A DNA stretch of 64,000 nucleotides from Paenibacillus pasadenensis. GTDB taxonomy: Bacteria > Bacillota > Bacilli > Paenibacillales > Paenibacillaceae. The stretch's first letter is position 1, and every line of letters starts with the position of its first letter. The stretch is from the NCBI RefSeq assembly GCF_023715725.1, contig NZ_JAMBOT010000001.1:496001-560000 (forward strand), read 5' to 3'. Of this stretch, positions 28,632-36,131 are shown piece after piece. A program made the position numbers and the translations under genes. The notes beneath the pieces are model-generated. The model saw only the letters and a list, made by a program, of their open reading frames with translations. It had not been told where the DNA came from and searched no databases.

Positions 28632-29850
28632 TTCAAGCGAAGAAATAGTTTCGGCAAAAGAACGAATTGCCTCGGCCAAAGCCAAAGAGATATTCGACCA
28701 TATTAGACGCAAACAAGAAATATCCAAAAACGATCTGCTCGCCGTCAGCGGGTTAACGACCAGTACGCTTACCCGCGTACTGGATGAACTCGTCTCCATC
28801 GGTGTCATTGTGGAGAGCGGACTCGGCGCCTCCACCGGCGGAAGACGGCCGATTTTATATCAAGTTCGAGGCGAGTACGGTTACGCCTTTGGACTGGATA
28901 TATCCCGGGTATCGTCGAGGCTAGTCCTGCTCGATCTGACCGGACGAATTGTAGAAACAGCGGAATGGGCGATGGGCGCAGACTCAACGCCTGAACGAAT
29001 AATCGAACAAGTGGCAAGCCAGGCAAACGCCTGGCTTTTGGCGCATCAACTGCCGCTCTCTTCGATCATTGGCATGGGAATCGGAGCTGTCGGACCACTT
29101 GACCGGGAGACGGGCATTATTGAAGAACCCGAGTGGTTTCCCGCGCCGGGCTGGCAGCATGTCGAGATCGTTCGGCGGCTGCAAGAAAAAATGACTATTT
29201 CCATTCAGCTCGACAACGGCGCCAATACCGCCATTATTGCGGAAGCCTGGGCCAGCAGAGCGAAGGATTTCCGTCATCTTCTCTACGTTCACGGCGGTAC
29301 AGGCCTGCGCTTGTCCATGATGTCGGACAGCAAACTGATTTACGGCGCAGCCGATATGGAAGGCTCGTTCGGACAGATGGTTATTCAAGCAGACGGAATC
29401 TCCTATCGTACGGCAAAAGGAAATTACGGCTGTCTGGACTCCTACGCCTCCGTTTATGCCATTGAACGGGAAGTCAACGCCCGGCTTCGGACAGGGCGAA
29501 GCAGTTATTTGCATGAGCTGCTGCAGCATGGAGAGCAAGCAAGATACAGTCATATCATGCAGGCTCTCAAGCGGCTCGATCCTATGGTTACCGAGGTTGT
29601 TACCCAAGCCGCGACTTATTTCGGAATCGGCTTAGCCAATCTGTTGAACATTTTGTATCCGGAGAAGGTGGTGCTTGGCGGACCGCTAATGACGGATTCA
29701 AACCTGTTTTTTTATACCGCCACCCAAACTGCAATCCGCAAAACATATCATTATCCAAAATATCAGGTTATTTTCAGCAAAGGCAGCTACGGAGAAGAAG
29801 CCATTGCCGTCGGCGCGGCGCTGCTGATGCTGGATCAGATGACCGGTTAG
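28624..29850 (+). CDS. ROK-family transcriptional regulator
   Basis: 408-aa protein. It has an N-terminal winged helix (RRKQEISKNDLLAVSGLTTS, TLTRVLDELVSIGVIVESG) followed by a sugar-kinase-like ROK domain (YGYAFGLDISRVSSRLVLLD, GIGAVGPLDRETGII). Usual NagC/XylR regulators carry a zinc-binding C-x-C-G-x-x-G-C motif. Here only NYGCLDSYAS is recognisable, with several cysteines missing, so zinc binding is doubtful. Probably co-transcribed with the ChrA pair and the FGE gene. Confidence 0.88.
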   Translation: MHDSSEEIVSAKERIASAKAKEIFDHIRRKQEISKNDLLAVSGLTTSTLTRVLDELVSIGVIVESGLGASTGGRRPILYQVRGEYGYAFGLDISRVSSRLVLLDLTGRIVETAEWAMGADSTPERIIEQVASQANAWLLAHQLPLSSIIGMGIGAVGPLDRETGIIEEPEWFPAPGWQHVEIVRRLQEKMTISIQLDNGANTAIIAEAWASRAKDFRHLLYVHGGTGLRLSMMSDSKLIYGAADMEGSFGQMVIQADGISYRTAKGNYGCLDSYASVYAIEREVNARLRTGRSSYLHELLQHGEQARYSHIMQALKRLDPMVTEVVTQAATYFGIGLANLLNILYPEKVVLGGPLMTDSNLFFYTATQTAIRKTYHYPKYQVIFSKGSYGEEAIAVGAALLMLDQMTG

Positions 29851-29864
29851 GAGCTCATACAACG

Positions 29865-30866
29865 ATGACTAATGATATAAATGCAACACCAGCCAAACCG
29901 GCCTGCTGCTCGGCGGGCCGAACGTCTATCCCCCAGCTGAATCCCGAAGGGGCTGCCCCTCCGGCAGATGCTTCACGAAAACAAACGGCTGAATCAGCTC
30001 GCAGCTTGGATGTTTCTGCTTGGCCCGTCGTTCCAGAGGGCACGTATATACTGGGCACGGACGGCAATGAGGGATTCCCTGCCGATGCGGAAGGACCGGC
30101 CCGCCCGGTATTTATTAAGGCGTTCCGGATTTCTCCTTATGCCGTCACGAATGCGGACTTTGCCGCATTTGTAGATGCTACCGGCTATGTAAGCGAAGCG
30201 GAGCGCTTTGGGTGGTCCTACGTGTTCCACCTGCTGCTGCCGGATCCGTCCAAGGTTACAATTGCCGGCTCTCCTCCGCAAACGCCTTGGTGGCTTGGCG
30301 TTGAAGGCGCATACTGGCGGCATCCCGAAGGCCCTGGAAGCTCGATCGAGGACCGGCTCAACCACCCCGTTATCCATGTTTCATGGAATGACGCTGCTGC
30401 CTATTGCCAGTGGGCGGGCGTGCGTCTGCCAACCGAAATTGAGTGGGAAGCCGCTGCGCGGGGCGGGCTCGACCGCAAGCGTTATCCTTGGGGGGACGTG
30501 CTTCGCCCCGACGGCGAGCATTATTGCAACATTTGGCAGGGCGTTTTCCCGACCAAAAACCACGCCAGCGACGGTTATCTCGGCACCGCTCCGGTTGACG
30601 CCTTCCGTCCGAACGGATACGGCCTTTATAATGTATCGGGCAACGTATGGGAATGGTGCGCGGATTGGTTCACCGCTAATCCGGCACTTAGAGGTTCTGC
30701 CGAACAGCCGCAAGGGCCTTCGCAAGGAGCGGCTCGCGTGATGAAGGGCGGCTCGTATTTATGCCATCAATCTTACTGCAACCGCTATCGGGTCGCCGCC
30801 CGCAGCAGCAATACCCCGGATAGCTCAACCGGAAATACGGGCTTCAGAGTTGCGGCGGATGTGTAA
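29865..30866 (+). CDS. Formylglycine-generating enzyme
   Basis: Sulfatase-maturing oxidase of the SUMF1/FGE family, 333 aa. It opens with a cysteine-containing PACCSAG segment. The family core reads VPEGTYILGTDGNEGFPADAEGPAR, HVSWNDAAAYCQWAGVRLPTEIEWEAAARGG and SGNVWEWCADWF. The copper/active-site cysteines sit in GGSYLCHQSYCNRYR. The presence of this last motif separates true FGE from other C-type-lectin-like relatives. The obvious client is the sulfatase at 24.8-26.3 kb. Only 14 bases follow the ROK gene, and a terminator follows. Confidence 0.93.
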   Translation: MTNDINATPAKPACCSAGRTSIPQLNPEGAAPPADASRKQTAESARSLDVSAWPVVPEGTYILGTDGNEGFPADAEGPARPVFIKAFRISPYAVTNADFAAFVDATGYVSEAERFGWSYVFHLLLPDPSKVTIAGSPPQTPWWLGVEGAYWRHPEGPGSSIEDRLNHPVIHVSWNDAAAYCQWAGVRLPTEIEWEAAARGGLDRKRYPWGDVLRPDGEHYCNIWQGVFPTKNHASDGYLGTAPVDAFRPNGYGLYNVSGNVWEWCADWFTANPALRGSAEQPQGPSQGAARVMKGGSYLCHQSYCNRYRVAARSSNTPDSSTGNTGFRVAADV

Positions 30867-30872
30867 CTACGC

Positions 30873-30920
30873 AAAGCAAAAGCAGCCTTGACCCAGGGTC
30901 GAGGCTGCTTTTGCTTTGTT
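30873..30920 (+). terminator. Terminator of the FGE operon
   Basis: Perfect 16-base arms at 30873-30888 and 30902-30917 (AAAGCAAAAGCAGCCT and complement). Confidence 0.92.
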
Positions 30921-30923
30921 CAA

Positions 30924-31014
30924 CGCAGGTCTTTCTTTAAACGAGGCAAACTGCGCCTTCACTTTTCGCAGGTCTTTCTTTAAACGAGGCAAACTGCGCC
31001 TCGTTTAAAGAAAG
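30924..31014. repeat. 34-bp direct repeat ending in a perfect 16-bp hairpin
   Basis: The same 34 bases (CGCAGGTCTTTC...ACTGCGCC) occur at 30924-30957 and 30967-31000. The second copy runs into its own inverted arm. That gives a perfect hairpin with arms 30974-30989 and 30999-31014 just before the stop of the minus-strand gene, where it can act as that gene's terminator. Confidence 0.85.
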
Positions 31015-31317
31015 TTAATCACTCGATTTAAACTTATAATCCTTTGAGACTTTATCCAGCGGCTGCATTCTGGAAGTGCCGAGCGGCGGTTTAGCCGGAC
31101 TGTGCCGAAGCTCTGCTCGCACACTGTTGTCAGCCACAATTTCGAGAAGTTCAATGATTCTGGATAGAGCGAGGAAAACAACGCAAATAATCAGCGCTCC
31201 TCCAATGCAAATAAAAAATAAAAAGGTATTATCTACAGGACCAAACATAATCCCCAAAAATAGTCCTACAGCCAATGCCGAAAAACCCAGTATTTTCAAA
31301 AGATCCGCCAAGCCCAT
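31015..31317 (-). CDS. Small membrane protein of unknown function, 100 aa
   Basis: Starts MGLADLLKILGFSALAVGLF, with two membrane segments (about residues 7-27 and 32-52), then a hydrophilic C-terminal tail of 45 residues ending DKVSKDYKFKSSD. I choose ATG 31317 because a G-rich GGGTGGGG site precedes it. Family not recognised. Confidence 0.65.
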   Translation of the reverse strand: MGLADLLKILGFSALAVGLFLGIMFGPVDNTFLFFICIGGALIICVVFLALSRIIELLEIVADNSVRAELRHSPAKPPLGTSRMQPLDKVSKDYKFKSSD

Positions 31318-31346
31318 CACCCCACCCGCTCGTTTTAAATGCGAGA

Positions 31347-31409
31347 AAACAAAAAACACCCTTAGAGCAGCCGATCAATCCCGAAGGTTGAATGCAGTCT
31401 GCTCTAAAG
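31347..31409 (-). terminator. Terminator downstream of the DUF1292 gene
   Basis: Arms CTTAGAGCAG (31361-31370) and CTGCTCTAAAG (31399-31409) with an internal GG-rich loop; on the minus strand it is followed by GTTTTTTGTTTT. Confidence 0.75.
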
Positions 31410-31430
31410 GATGTCTTTTCGAAGCTGAAT

Positions 31431-31742
31431 TTAGCCTCTTTTTTCGTTTTCCAGACGGGCAAACTCTTCGTAGATCGCAGTAACGCGCTCCCACTCTGCA
31501 TCGTCTTCGATTCCAACCAGAAATGCTTCGTCGTTCTCTTCCTCAACGCGCAGGATCAGACCGTCTTCTTCCGGGTTGTTGCGGTCCAGAAGTACGGCAT
31601 ACGCTTGATTCTCCGATTCGAACTGGTAAACCATAACCATTTCGCGCTCTACGCCTTCCTCGTCCGATACGAGAAAGACCGGCTCCTCGTGTTCGTGGTC
31701 ATGTCCGCAGCCGCAGTTTTCGTCGTGTTGGTGCTCGCTCAT
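31431..31742 (-). CDS. DUF1292 protein (YrzB-like) with His-rich N-terminus
   Basis: 103-aa acidic protein. The C-terminal 75 residues match the DUF1292 pattern (YQFESENQAYAVLLDRNN, DGLILRVEEENDEAFLVGIE, ATIYEEFARLENEKR with a small variation). The first 20 residues, EHQHDENCGCGHDHEHEE, form a metal-binding-like His/Cys cluster. Function of the family is unknown. Confidence 0.85.
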   Translation of the reverse strand: MSEHQHDENCGCGHDHEHEEPVFLVSDEEGVEREMVMVYQFESENQAYAVLLDRNNPEEDGLILRVEEENDEAFLVGIEDDAEWERVTAIYEEFARLENEKRG

Positions 31743-31816
31743 CTATACCCCTACTTTCATTCGCTCTGAATTAACTCTGGTATCTTATCATGAGCCGCTT
31801 CGCGGGTCAAATCCGA

Positions 31817-32383
31817 TTAATTCGCAATCAGATTTTTCTCGGACACGACAACCCAGTCATCCCCGGCGGACAACCGAATCGAGAAGCGAATCGAGTACGT
31901 GCCAGCGGAGTCAAAGCTGTATTTTAGGTCTTCAGATAGCAACCAGAAATTGTCTTTTTTTGATTTCATCACGTCCTGATGAATAAGCGTGTCTCTGCCC
32001 GAAGGATCCGTTATCGTGATTTTAAAGGAATGGATTTCCGTCGTGAGAGAATCCACCTGCGCAAACACCGAAAACGTCACTTTTTTGCCGGCATCAACAC
32101 CGCCAAAAGTCGATTTGTCCGGTTTGAACAGGAACATATGTACATTCGGCTTTGTAATGGAAGCTTTTTTTGTATTTTCGTCCCATACAAGCACCGCCTG
32201 CAGCTGGTTCGCCAGCTGGCGTAACGGAATATAGCCCTTGCCGTCACTCATAATGCCGCCATCGGACAATTCGCTGCCATTAACCACAACCCGGATTGCT
32301 TGCGTAGCCGAGTCAGCGAATATTAATGTACCGCCCCAGAGCGTCAATGCCAGCGTGAGCAGCAAAACCTTTTTTCCTTTCAT
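31817..32383 (-). CDS. Secreted protein with copper amine oxidase-like N-domain
   Basis: 188 aa. Cleavable signal peptide (KGKKVLLLTLALTLWGGTLIFA, cut after FADSA or nearby), then the stalk-type domain with VVVNGSELSDGG, GKGYIPLRQLANQLQA and VLVWDENTKKASITK. A beta-sandwich-like tail with TEIHSFKITITDPSGRD follows. Such domains are common in Paenibacillus exported proteins and have no catalytic role. Monocistronic. Confidence 0.82.
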   Translation of the reverse strand: MKGKKVLLLTLALTLWGGTLIFADSATQAIRVVVNGSELSDGGIMSDGKGYIPLRQLANQLQAVLVWDENTKKASITKPNVHMFLFKPDKSTFGGVDAGKKVTFSVFAQVDSLTTEIHSFKITITDPSGRDTLIHQDVMKSKKDNFWLLSEDLKYSFDSAGTYSIRFSIRLSAGDDWVVVSEKNLIAN

Positions 32384-32434
32384 GAATTATCCCCTCTTCC
32401 AGAACCAATTGTAAGATTATACTCCTGGTCCGCG

Positions 32435-32629
32435 TCAAAGTTGCGCCGTTTCAAACATGGCTTCGAAAGCCTCAACTTTCTTGGCTGACAGTCGCGCTTC
32501 TTCGAATCGCAAGGCATACTCATGTCCCCTTAAAGCGCCAAGGAAATCTCTCTGCACTTCCCGGCAGGCTTTAAGGGGGCTGTTCCGGCTTGCGGGCCTG
32601 AAGATCACTGAATTTGTCGAGTTATGCAA
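32435..32629 (-). CDS. Doubtful 64-codon reading frame
   Basis: The C-terminal half looks protein-like (CREVQRDFLGALRGHEYALR, ARLSAKKVEAFEAMFETAQL). But there is no ribosome site before the ATG and the first 15 residues are low quality. It may be a decayed gene or a chance frame in the 282-base gap between two minus-strand genes. Confidence 0.25.
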   Translation of the reverse strand: MHNSTNSVIFRPASRNSPLKACREVQRDFLGALRGHEYALRFEEARLSAKKVEAFEAMFETAQL

Positions 32630-32665
32630 AATTTTGCGCTTACCCGGGAAATGAATGCCCCGCTA

Positions 32666-32878
32666 TTACCCGAAGGTTCGCGTTAAAACACATGGAACGC
32701 CCTTGCCGACCGCTCCCGGCTGACGCATGCGGTCCAAGTACTTTAAGCCGCGGCTGCAAGGCGTCTTGCAAACGGCGCAAGTATGCGATAAAACGAGCTT
32801 CATATGAACTTGCCGCCGATCGGAAACCGGCGCTTTTTTCTTGGCTGTTTTCGACTTGGATGAGCCGCCTTTGCTCAT
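32666..32878 (-). CDS. Small basic protein with cysteine pairs, 70 aa
   Basis: Starts MSKGGSSKSKTAKKKAP, a lysine-rich tail. Then comes CAVCKTPCSRGLKYLDRMRQ and a last cysteine in GKGVPCVLTRTFG, a possible single zinc site. ATG 32878 lies 11 bases after GGAAGGGG. It resembles small proteins of Paenibacillus; function unknown. Confidence 0.65.
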   Translation of the reverse strand: MSKGGSSKSKTAKKKAPVSDRRQVHMKLVLSHTCAVCKTPCSRGLKYLDRMRQPGAVGKGVPCVLTRTFG

Positions 32879-32979
32879 GAATGCCATTCCCCTTCCGGGC
32901 GCCCCTGCTGCGGACGCTTCCGTGTTATCCTATGCAGTAGCCCGGACGATGGCGATGAATTACAGTTAGCTTCAACAAA

Positions 32980-33012
32980 AAAAGATCAGAACCGTCATTC
33001 CGGCTCTGATCC
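32980..33012 (-). terminator. Terminator of the DUF3892 gene
   Basis: Arms GATCAGA(A)CCG / CGG(C)TCTGATC at 32985-33009; the minus-strand continuation is TTTTTTTGTTG. Confidence 0.8.
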
Positions 33013-33028
33013 CTGTTGCAGCTTGTGC

Positions 33029-33280
33029 TTAGAATATTGGGAGCTGATCAAGGTTGTTGGTCGGATCTCCATCCGCATCTCCGCGTAAATAATGGCCCCC
33101 GTCCTTACCTTTGAACACATTAACTCCAGCAAGCATGCCTTGCCCCGCTTCGTTAATCGCCTGATCGTAGGCTAATACACGCCCGCTTTCCGTTTTGAAC
33201 GCCGTCAGATCTCCATCGCCGTTTTTTTGCACGGCAACAATACGCTCTCGCGATTGGGACTGCTGATTATTGATATCCAT
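33029..33280 (-). CDS. DUF3892 protein
   Basis: 83 aa with RERIVAVQKNGDGDLTAFKT, GRVLAYDQAINEAGQGMLAG and the DUF3892 end GDADGDPTNNLDQLPIF. The family is small, soluble and of unknown role, common in sporulating Bacillota. Confidence 0.88.
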   Translation of the reverse strand: MDINNQQSQSRERIVAVQKNGDGDLTAFKTESGRVLAYDQAINEAGQGMLAGVNVFKGKDGGHYLRGDADGDPTNNLDQLPIF

Positions 33281-33506
33281 ATTAAACTTCCCTTCAAATT
33301 AGAGTAGCGGCAGACCCGCCTCTCCCCAGTCTCCCCTTTTGCCGTTCTATTTAAAAGCTCGTGCATTGCTAGCCGCACCAGAGCCGACCTTCACCGCGCA
33401 GCAAAACAGCCTGGCTTCACTTAGCAGGATGAGTTATGATGGAGGCAGCGCTGCATGAGTGGTCCGATTCCTACGGAATGCAAGAGACAAACTTGAGGTG
33501 AAGCTC

Positions 33507-33614
33507 GTGGTTATGGTTTACATTTTGTCCGCTTTGATGGTCGCTCTGATGATCTGGATTTTGCTTGCCGTCACGAAAAAAGCCTATTCAAAAAAATGGG
33601 ACGAGGAATCTTGA
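33507..33614 (+). CDS. 35-aa single-span membrane protein
   Basis: GTG 33507 (or ATG 33513) after an AGGTGAAG site opens VVMVYILSALMVALMIWILL, one membrane helix, followed by a basic end AVTKKAYSKKWDEES. The stop codon lies inside the left arm/loop of the terminator at 33594-33629, so the hairpin codes for the last residues. Not recognised. Confidence 0.55.
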   Translation: MVMVYILSALMVALMIWILLAVTKKAYSKKWDEES

Positions 33615-33634
33615 TTCCTCGTCCCATTTCTTTT
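33594..33634 (+). terminator. Terminator overlapping the end of the 35-aa gene
   Basis: Perfect 17-base arms 33594-33610 and 33613-33629 with only two loop bases between them (AAATGGGACGAGGAATC and complement), then TCTTTTCCTTT. Confidence 0.85.
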
Positions 33635-33676
33635 CCTTTCTGGCGTTTACCTTAAGCGTTCCGCTGCAACTGCCCG

Positions 33677-33919
33677 TTAATACGGAAGTTTCCGATCACG
33701 GCCGTGCTCATGGTTATGCTGCGGCTGCAGCACACTGCTTTCCGACGGCACACCGTAGAGGGCTGATCTAACTGATTGCTGCGGATAAAGAGCGCTTCGC
33801 ACCGATTCAGCGGAATCCGCTCCTGCTTGTACTGGCGTAGCCGGTCCGATTAAAGTCGGAGCGCCTTTGCAGCCGCAAAGGAGCAGAAGTGCAGCTGCAG
33901 GCAAATAACGTATTTTCAT
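33677..33919 (-). CDS. Small lipoprotein, 80 aa
   Basis: MKIRYLPAAALLLLCGCKG is a lipoprotein signal peptide with lipobox LLCGC. The mature part repeats SVRSALYPQQ / SVRSALYGVP and ends in a His/Arg-rich HNHEHGRDRK tail. ATG 33919 has GGAAGGGAG 6 bases upstream. Function unknown. Confidence 0.75.
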   Translation of the reverse strand: MKIRYLPAAALLLLCGCKGAPTLIGPATPVQAGADSAESVRSALYPQQSVRSALYGVPSESSVLQPQHNHEHGRDRKLPY

Positions 33920-33987
33920 TCGACTCTCCCTTCCTGCGCCGATGCTCATCTCGAGTTCAGTATGAGCCGGTGGAAGGGATTTTATTC

Positions 33988-34167
33988 CTATTTTTTATCG
34001 TTACTTTGCTCATCGGGCTCCAAGGAATACCCGACCCAGACATAGTTGCGGTCATACTCTAGCGAGTCGAATTGGAGCAATCTCGATAATGGAAATACGG
34101 CCAAAGCGATCAACCCCGAGAGACCGATCAGCCACACAAACAACTCCGCCGCCCATGCCCCTGTCAT
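33988..34167 (-). CDS. 59-aa membrane protein following the holin-like gene
   Basis: MTGAWAAELFVWLIGLSGLIALAVF gives one membrane segment (residues 8-29), then a soluble end with FDSLEYDRNYVWVGYSLEPD. Its ATG follows directly after the TGA of the upstream holin-like gene (TGAATG), so it is surely translated as the second gene of that pair. Not recognised. Confidence 0.7.
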   Translation of the reverse strand: MTGAWAAELFVWLIGLSGLIALAVFPLSRLLQFDSLEYDRNYVWVGYSLEPDEQSNDKK

Positions 34168-34455
34168 TCAGGAATCCCCCTTTTTTGCGTTTGAGCGCAC
34201 CGCTTCTCTTGTCTGTTTCATAATCTGATGCCCGTAGACCGATACCGCCCCGCAAAGCAATCCCTGCAACGCCACCCTGACTGTAAAGCCAAGAAGTGCC
34301 ATAGCAAGCACAATAGCGACAAAAGACACGATATACACAATCGTCCAGTTAGGAATTTGCGGCGTTCCTTTTAAAATCATACCGATAACCCAGCAAGCGG
34401 CCACAACAATGCTGAGATCGGGATTGATCAATTCCGATAACGCCTCGACCGACAT
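34168..34455 (-). CDS. Holin-like protein, 95 aa
   Basis: Begins MSVEALSELINPDLSIVVAA and has two to three membrane segments around WVIGMILKGTPQIPNW. It also has a conserved GFTVRVALQGLLCGAVSVYG helix and a basic tail ending KQTREAVRSNAKKG. The pattern fits small phage-type holins with the K-T-P-x-I-P-[DN]-W turn. No lysin is nearby, so a bacterial role is possible. ATG 34455 is preceded by AAGGGGG. Confidence 0.7.
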   Translation of the reverse strand: MSVEALSELINPDLSIVVAACWVIGMILKGTPQIPNWTIVYIVSFVAIVLAMALLGFTVRVALQGLLCGAVSVYGHQIMKQTREAVRSNAKKGDS

Positions 34456-34569
34456 TATCCGCACCCCCTTCATTGTCCGGCACACTACTATATGAACAAC
34501 AGCTTGAATCTATGACATGCATACAGGGAAACAAACGGCTCCAGCAGTCATCAGGCCAGGAATAACAGA

Positions 34570-34608
34570 AAAGCCCCTTCGCAGCATTTTCTGCGAAAGA
34601 GGCTCTTA
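34570..34608 (-). terminator. Terminator of the 86-aa coiled-coil gene
   Basis: Arms around 34572-34584 and 34591-34604 (AGCCCCTTCGCAG / CTGCGAAAGAGGCT) with a T-rich continuation on the minus strand. Confidence 0.75.
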
Positions 34609-34634
34609 GGATACTGTTATTAATAGAGGCCAGG

Positions 34635-34895
34635 CTAATTCGGCTTGTTATCGTTCAATCGCCTTAACGCAGCCGCTAAATTGTCCCATAAGCCGACAGC
34701 GTTATGGCCAAATTCCTTAACAAACCACTCCGGCGTCGCAAGCAGCGCGGATAACTCATTCAGCTTATTCCTCTGCTCTTGGATAATCACATCCTGCTCC
34801 AAAACAATTTGGCGAAGAGCGTCGCGGCTGTATTCCAGCTCAACCACCTTCATTTGAAGCTGCTTGAACAGCTGCTTTTCTTCAAAGGTCGTCAT
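34635..34895 (-). CDS. 86-aa coiled-coil protein
   Basis: Long heptad-like helix over residues 3-50 (EKQLFKQLQMKVVELEYSRD, IVLEQDVIIQEQRNKLNELS) then a WFVKEFGHNAVGLWDNLAAA tail. No known family seen. GGGAGG ribosome site upstream of ATG 34895. Confidence 0.6.
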   Translation of the reverse strand: MTTFEEKQLFKQLQMKVVELEYSRDALRQIVLEQDVIIQEQRNKLNELSALLATPEWFVKEFGHNAVGLWDNLAAALRRLNDNKPN

Positions 34896-34992
34896 CTCTC
34901 TCTACCTCCCGTTGAGGATTAATAACCGCGAAAGAGAGAGTAGAAGCACATGATTCGATTTGAAAATAGCGACTATCAGGATACTTGCCTGA

Positions 34993-35021
34993 GACATGAT
35001 TAAATGCAATTTCATATCTTA
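34993..35021 (+). promoter_or_regulatory. Sigma-K-like promoter of the 35.05 kb family gene
   Basis: GACA (34993-34996), 16-base spacer, CATATCTTA (35013-35021), a full match to CATAnnnTA. It lies 33 bases before the ATG. Confidence 0.6.
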
Positions 35022-35053
35022 TATTCTAAGACAGTATCGGGGAGGAAATTACT

Positions 35054-35518
35054 ATGGCAAAAAAGACCGATGTCATGTCGATTCACGGCATTCAAGGCTC
35101 CAGCATCGGATTCGTTTTAGTTCTGTTTATTTTGCTAGTTATCGTTACGAGCATGTTCAGCTTAAATCCATATTCATATCCAGATGAAGATGATTCATCC
35201 GGGATTCAAACAGTTCAGTCCTTCCGCGTATTTAATCAGACGACCGCCTACAAGCTTAATGTGGTCTCCCATACAAATATTCAAAATCCCGGAACAACAG
35301 TAAGATCGGGAGAATCCCAAGCTTTAGTACTCGTTTCATCACCAGGTTTCATTTATTATTCCGTACTAAATAATAGTAATAGCGCTTATGTAGGTGCTTT
35401 ATCGGTAAATCTCTCCTCCACCGCCGGGTTTTCCATTAATTCATATTCCGGCCCGATCGCTCCTGTTGTCCTTCGGGAAGACCCGTACCGTCTCGTTGTG
35501 CGTTACTCGATTCCCTGA
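35054..35518 (+). CDS. YjcZ-like anchored family protein, D type, 154 aa
   Basis: First gene of the main cluster. Short basic N-terminus (AKKTDVM), a family-specific SIHGIQGSS bridge, then membrane segment 18-36 (GFVLVLFILLVIVTSMF). The outside domain starts at SFRVFNQTTAYKLNVVS. It has the family's P-x-x-x-x-x-x-G-x-x-x motif as NPGTTVRSGESQAL and ends in DPYRLVVRYSIP. Ribosome site GGGGAGG. Its closest relative is the next gene. Function unknown; late-sporulation expression is inferred from the promoter. Confidence 0.82.
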   Translation: MAKKTDVMSIHGIQGSSIGFVLVLFILLVIVTSMFSLNPYSYPDEDDSSGIQTVQSFRVFNQTTAYKLNVVSHTNIQNPGTTVRSGESQALVLVSSPGFIYYSVLNNSNSAYVGALSVNLSSTAGFSINSYSGPIAPVVLREDPYRLVVRYSIP

Positions 35519-35556
35519 ATTCAATTTAAATTGTCAATTCCTATAGAAAAAACAAA

Positions 35557-35578
35557 AACCCTTGCCTCGACAAGGGTT
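35557..35578. terminator. Small hairpin between two family genes
   Basis: Arms AACCCTTG / CAAGGGTT (35557-35564, 35571-35578). The plus strand lacks a T run after it; the T-rich side is the minus strand. Some plus-strand read-through to 35618 is therefore possible. Confidence 0.5.
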
Positions 35579-35617
35579 GAAAACTAAATTAGAACAAGCA
35601 TAAAGGAGAAAATTACA

Positions 35618-36079
35618 ATGAGAAATGATGCCGCGACTATTCATGGCGCCGGGAGCTCCAGCATTAGAATCGTTCTAGTTCTGTTTATTCTGCTGGTTAT
35701 CGTCACAGGTATGTTTAGCTGGAACCAATACCGGAATGAATTAGATGAGGGAGGCTCATCCGGCATTGAATCCGCTCAAGGCTTTACCATTTATAACCAG
35801 ACGAGTGACTACACGTTATATCTGTCTTCATTCGCGAATATTCAAAATCCAGGAATTCGAATTGTGAACTCAGGCGCTTCACAATCATTAGTTCTCCTGG
35901 GCTCGTATGGAAGCGTTAGTTACCTTGTAAGAAACAGCAGCACTAATGCACAGATAGGGTCGTTTTCAGCAGTCTTGAACTCTACCAGCGGGTTTACCGT
36001 AAATGCTTATTCCGGCCGAATTTCCGCTGACATTCCACCTTTGAATCGGTTCCAGCTAATCATTAGATCCGTACAATGA
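35618..36079 (+). CDS. YjcZ-like anchored family protein, D type, 153 aa
   Basis: Tandem sister of the preceding gene, sharing the HGAGSSS bridge, the anchor (residues 16-33, RIVLVLFILLVIVTGMF) and the phrase ANIQNPGI in the outside domain. Domain opening GFTIYNQTSDYTLYLSS, end NRFQLIIRSVQ. Ribosome site AAAGGAG. A separate mother-cell promoter is not visible (CATA here falls on the ribosome site), so it is probably read from the promoter at 34993. Confidence 0.82.
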   Translation: MRNDAATIHGAGSSSIRIVLVLFILLVIVTGMFSWNQYRNELDEGGSSGIESAQGFTIYNQTSDYTLYLSSFANIQNPGIRIVNSGASQSLVLLGSYGSVSYLVRNSSTNAQIGSFSAVLNSTSGFTVNAYSGRISADIPPLNRFQLIIRSVQ

Positions 36080-36131
36080 TTTAAATCGACTTGCTTAAAT
36101 AACGGCATGTCACTAAGAAGCGACTAGAGCG

